DNA of 8,247 bases from Pseudomonadota bacterium (GTDB lineage Bacteria; Pseudomonadota; Alphaproteobacteria; Rhizobiales; Aestuariivirgaceae): NCBI GenBank assembly GCA_016522385.1, contig JAEKFU010000011.1, positions 1 to 8,247 on the forward strand, given 5' to 3'. The translations under genes and the position numbers were made by a program. Positions 8,029 to 8,247 of the stretch are shown here, piece by piece. The notes under the pieces are model-generated. The model was not told the origin of the DNA and searched no databases. It saw nothing but the letters and a program-made list of their open reading frames with translations. Numbering within the stretch: the first letter of the stretch is position 1; each line of letters opens with the position of its first letter.

Positions 8029-8036
8029 TCACCTCT
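8029..8036 (-). promoter_or_regulatory. Ribosome binding site supporting the dxr GTG start
   Basis: AGAGGTGA on the minus strand sits entirely between the cdsA TAA (8038-8040) and the GTG at 8022-8024; its AGAGG core is seven bases from the GTG. This position favours the GTG over the ATG at 8055-8057 as the dxr start. Confidence 0.6.
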
Positions 8037-8037
8037 G

Positions 8038-8247
8038 TTACCAAACCAGCATCCCATCTGCTGTGTGCGACAGGCCTTTTCTGCCTACGCCGACTATAAG
8101 AGCCGCAAGGCTAACTGTCAGAACTGAATCGATCCGATCAAGTACACCGCCGTGACCGGGAATAACCGACCCGCTATCCTTCACACCGATGCGCCGTTTC
8201 GCCGCCGATTCATACAGGTCTCCGAGTTGCCCGACTACTGCAAATCC
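8038..8247 (-). CDS. cdsA: Phosphatidate cytidylyltransferase (CDP-diglyceride synthase), C-terminal part
   Basis: CdsA makes CDP-diacylglycerol from phosphatidic acid and CTP at the inner membrane, the branch point of phospholipid synthesis. Only the last 69 residues are in the window; the gene continues beyond 8247. The CdsA signature is clear: ESAAKRRIGVKD (residues 13-24 of the visible part) followed by PGHGGVLDRID (30-40), with conserved K, D and HGG residues. The position between the signature S and KR is A where a bulky hydrophobic residue is usual, a small deviation. A final hydrophobic segment (SVLTVSLAALIVGVG) precedes a short polar tail ending in VW and a TAA stop. It lies 13 bases upstream of dxr on the same strand, its usual neighbour; uppS, frr and pyrH are commonly found further upstream in this cluster. 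Confidence 0.95.
   Translation of the reverse strand, partial: GFAVVGQLGDLYESAAKRRIGVKDSGSVIPGHGGVLDRIDSVLTVSLAALIVGVGRKGLSHTADGMLVW

Noticed and set aside
1..8247. CRISPR arrays, insertion sequences, tRNA or rRNA genes, toxin-antitoxin or defence genes.
   Set aside because: No direct repeat array, transposase motif, tRNA-like fold or accessory protein was seen; every substantial coding stretch is a recognised core gene.

Overview
The window holds five complete genes and one truncated gene, all core housekeeping or envelope genes, packed tightly in two convergent blocks. The proteins look alphaproteobacterial: a glutamyl-tRNA synthetase lacking half of the usual zinc ligands, a short RseP with a single PDZ domain, and the order cdsA-dxr-rseP-bamA facing gltX-gltA. 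Base composition is moderate (a little over 50% GC by eye). I cannot place the organism below class with confidence.

Plus strand, left block (1-3008): gltX (glutamyl-tRNA synthetase), a 187-base gap with a possible small terminator at the gltX stop codon, then gltA (type II citrate synthase). A 145-base gap (3009-3153) separates gltA from the right block and shows no convincing terminator.

Minus strand, right block, read from 8247 down to 3154: the C-terminal end of cdsA (CDP-diglyceride synthase), dxr (MEP isoprenoid pathway), rseP (site-2 intramembrane protease) and bamA (outer membrane protein insertase). This is the conserved bacterial envelope-biogenesis cluster: phospholipid precursor synthesis, isoprenoid precursors for the undecaprenyl carrier and quinones, envelope-stress proteolysis, and beta-barrel assembly. 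The spacings (13 bases cdsA-dxr, 64 bases dxr-rseP, 133 bases rseP-bamA) fit a single operon. A perfect 12-bp inverted repeat and a possible internal promoter lie before bamA.

No mobile element, CRISPR array, RNA gene or unknown protein was found, and I see no undescribed multi-gene system here. The most notable point is an absence. In many alphaproteobacteria the lipid A genes lpxD-fabZ-lpxA-lpxI-lpxB sit between bamA and gltA, but here bamA and gltA are direct convergent neighbours. The lpx block has therefore moved, was never here in this lineage, or has been lost.
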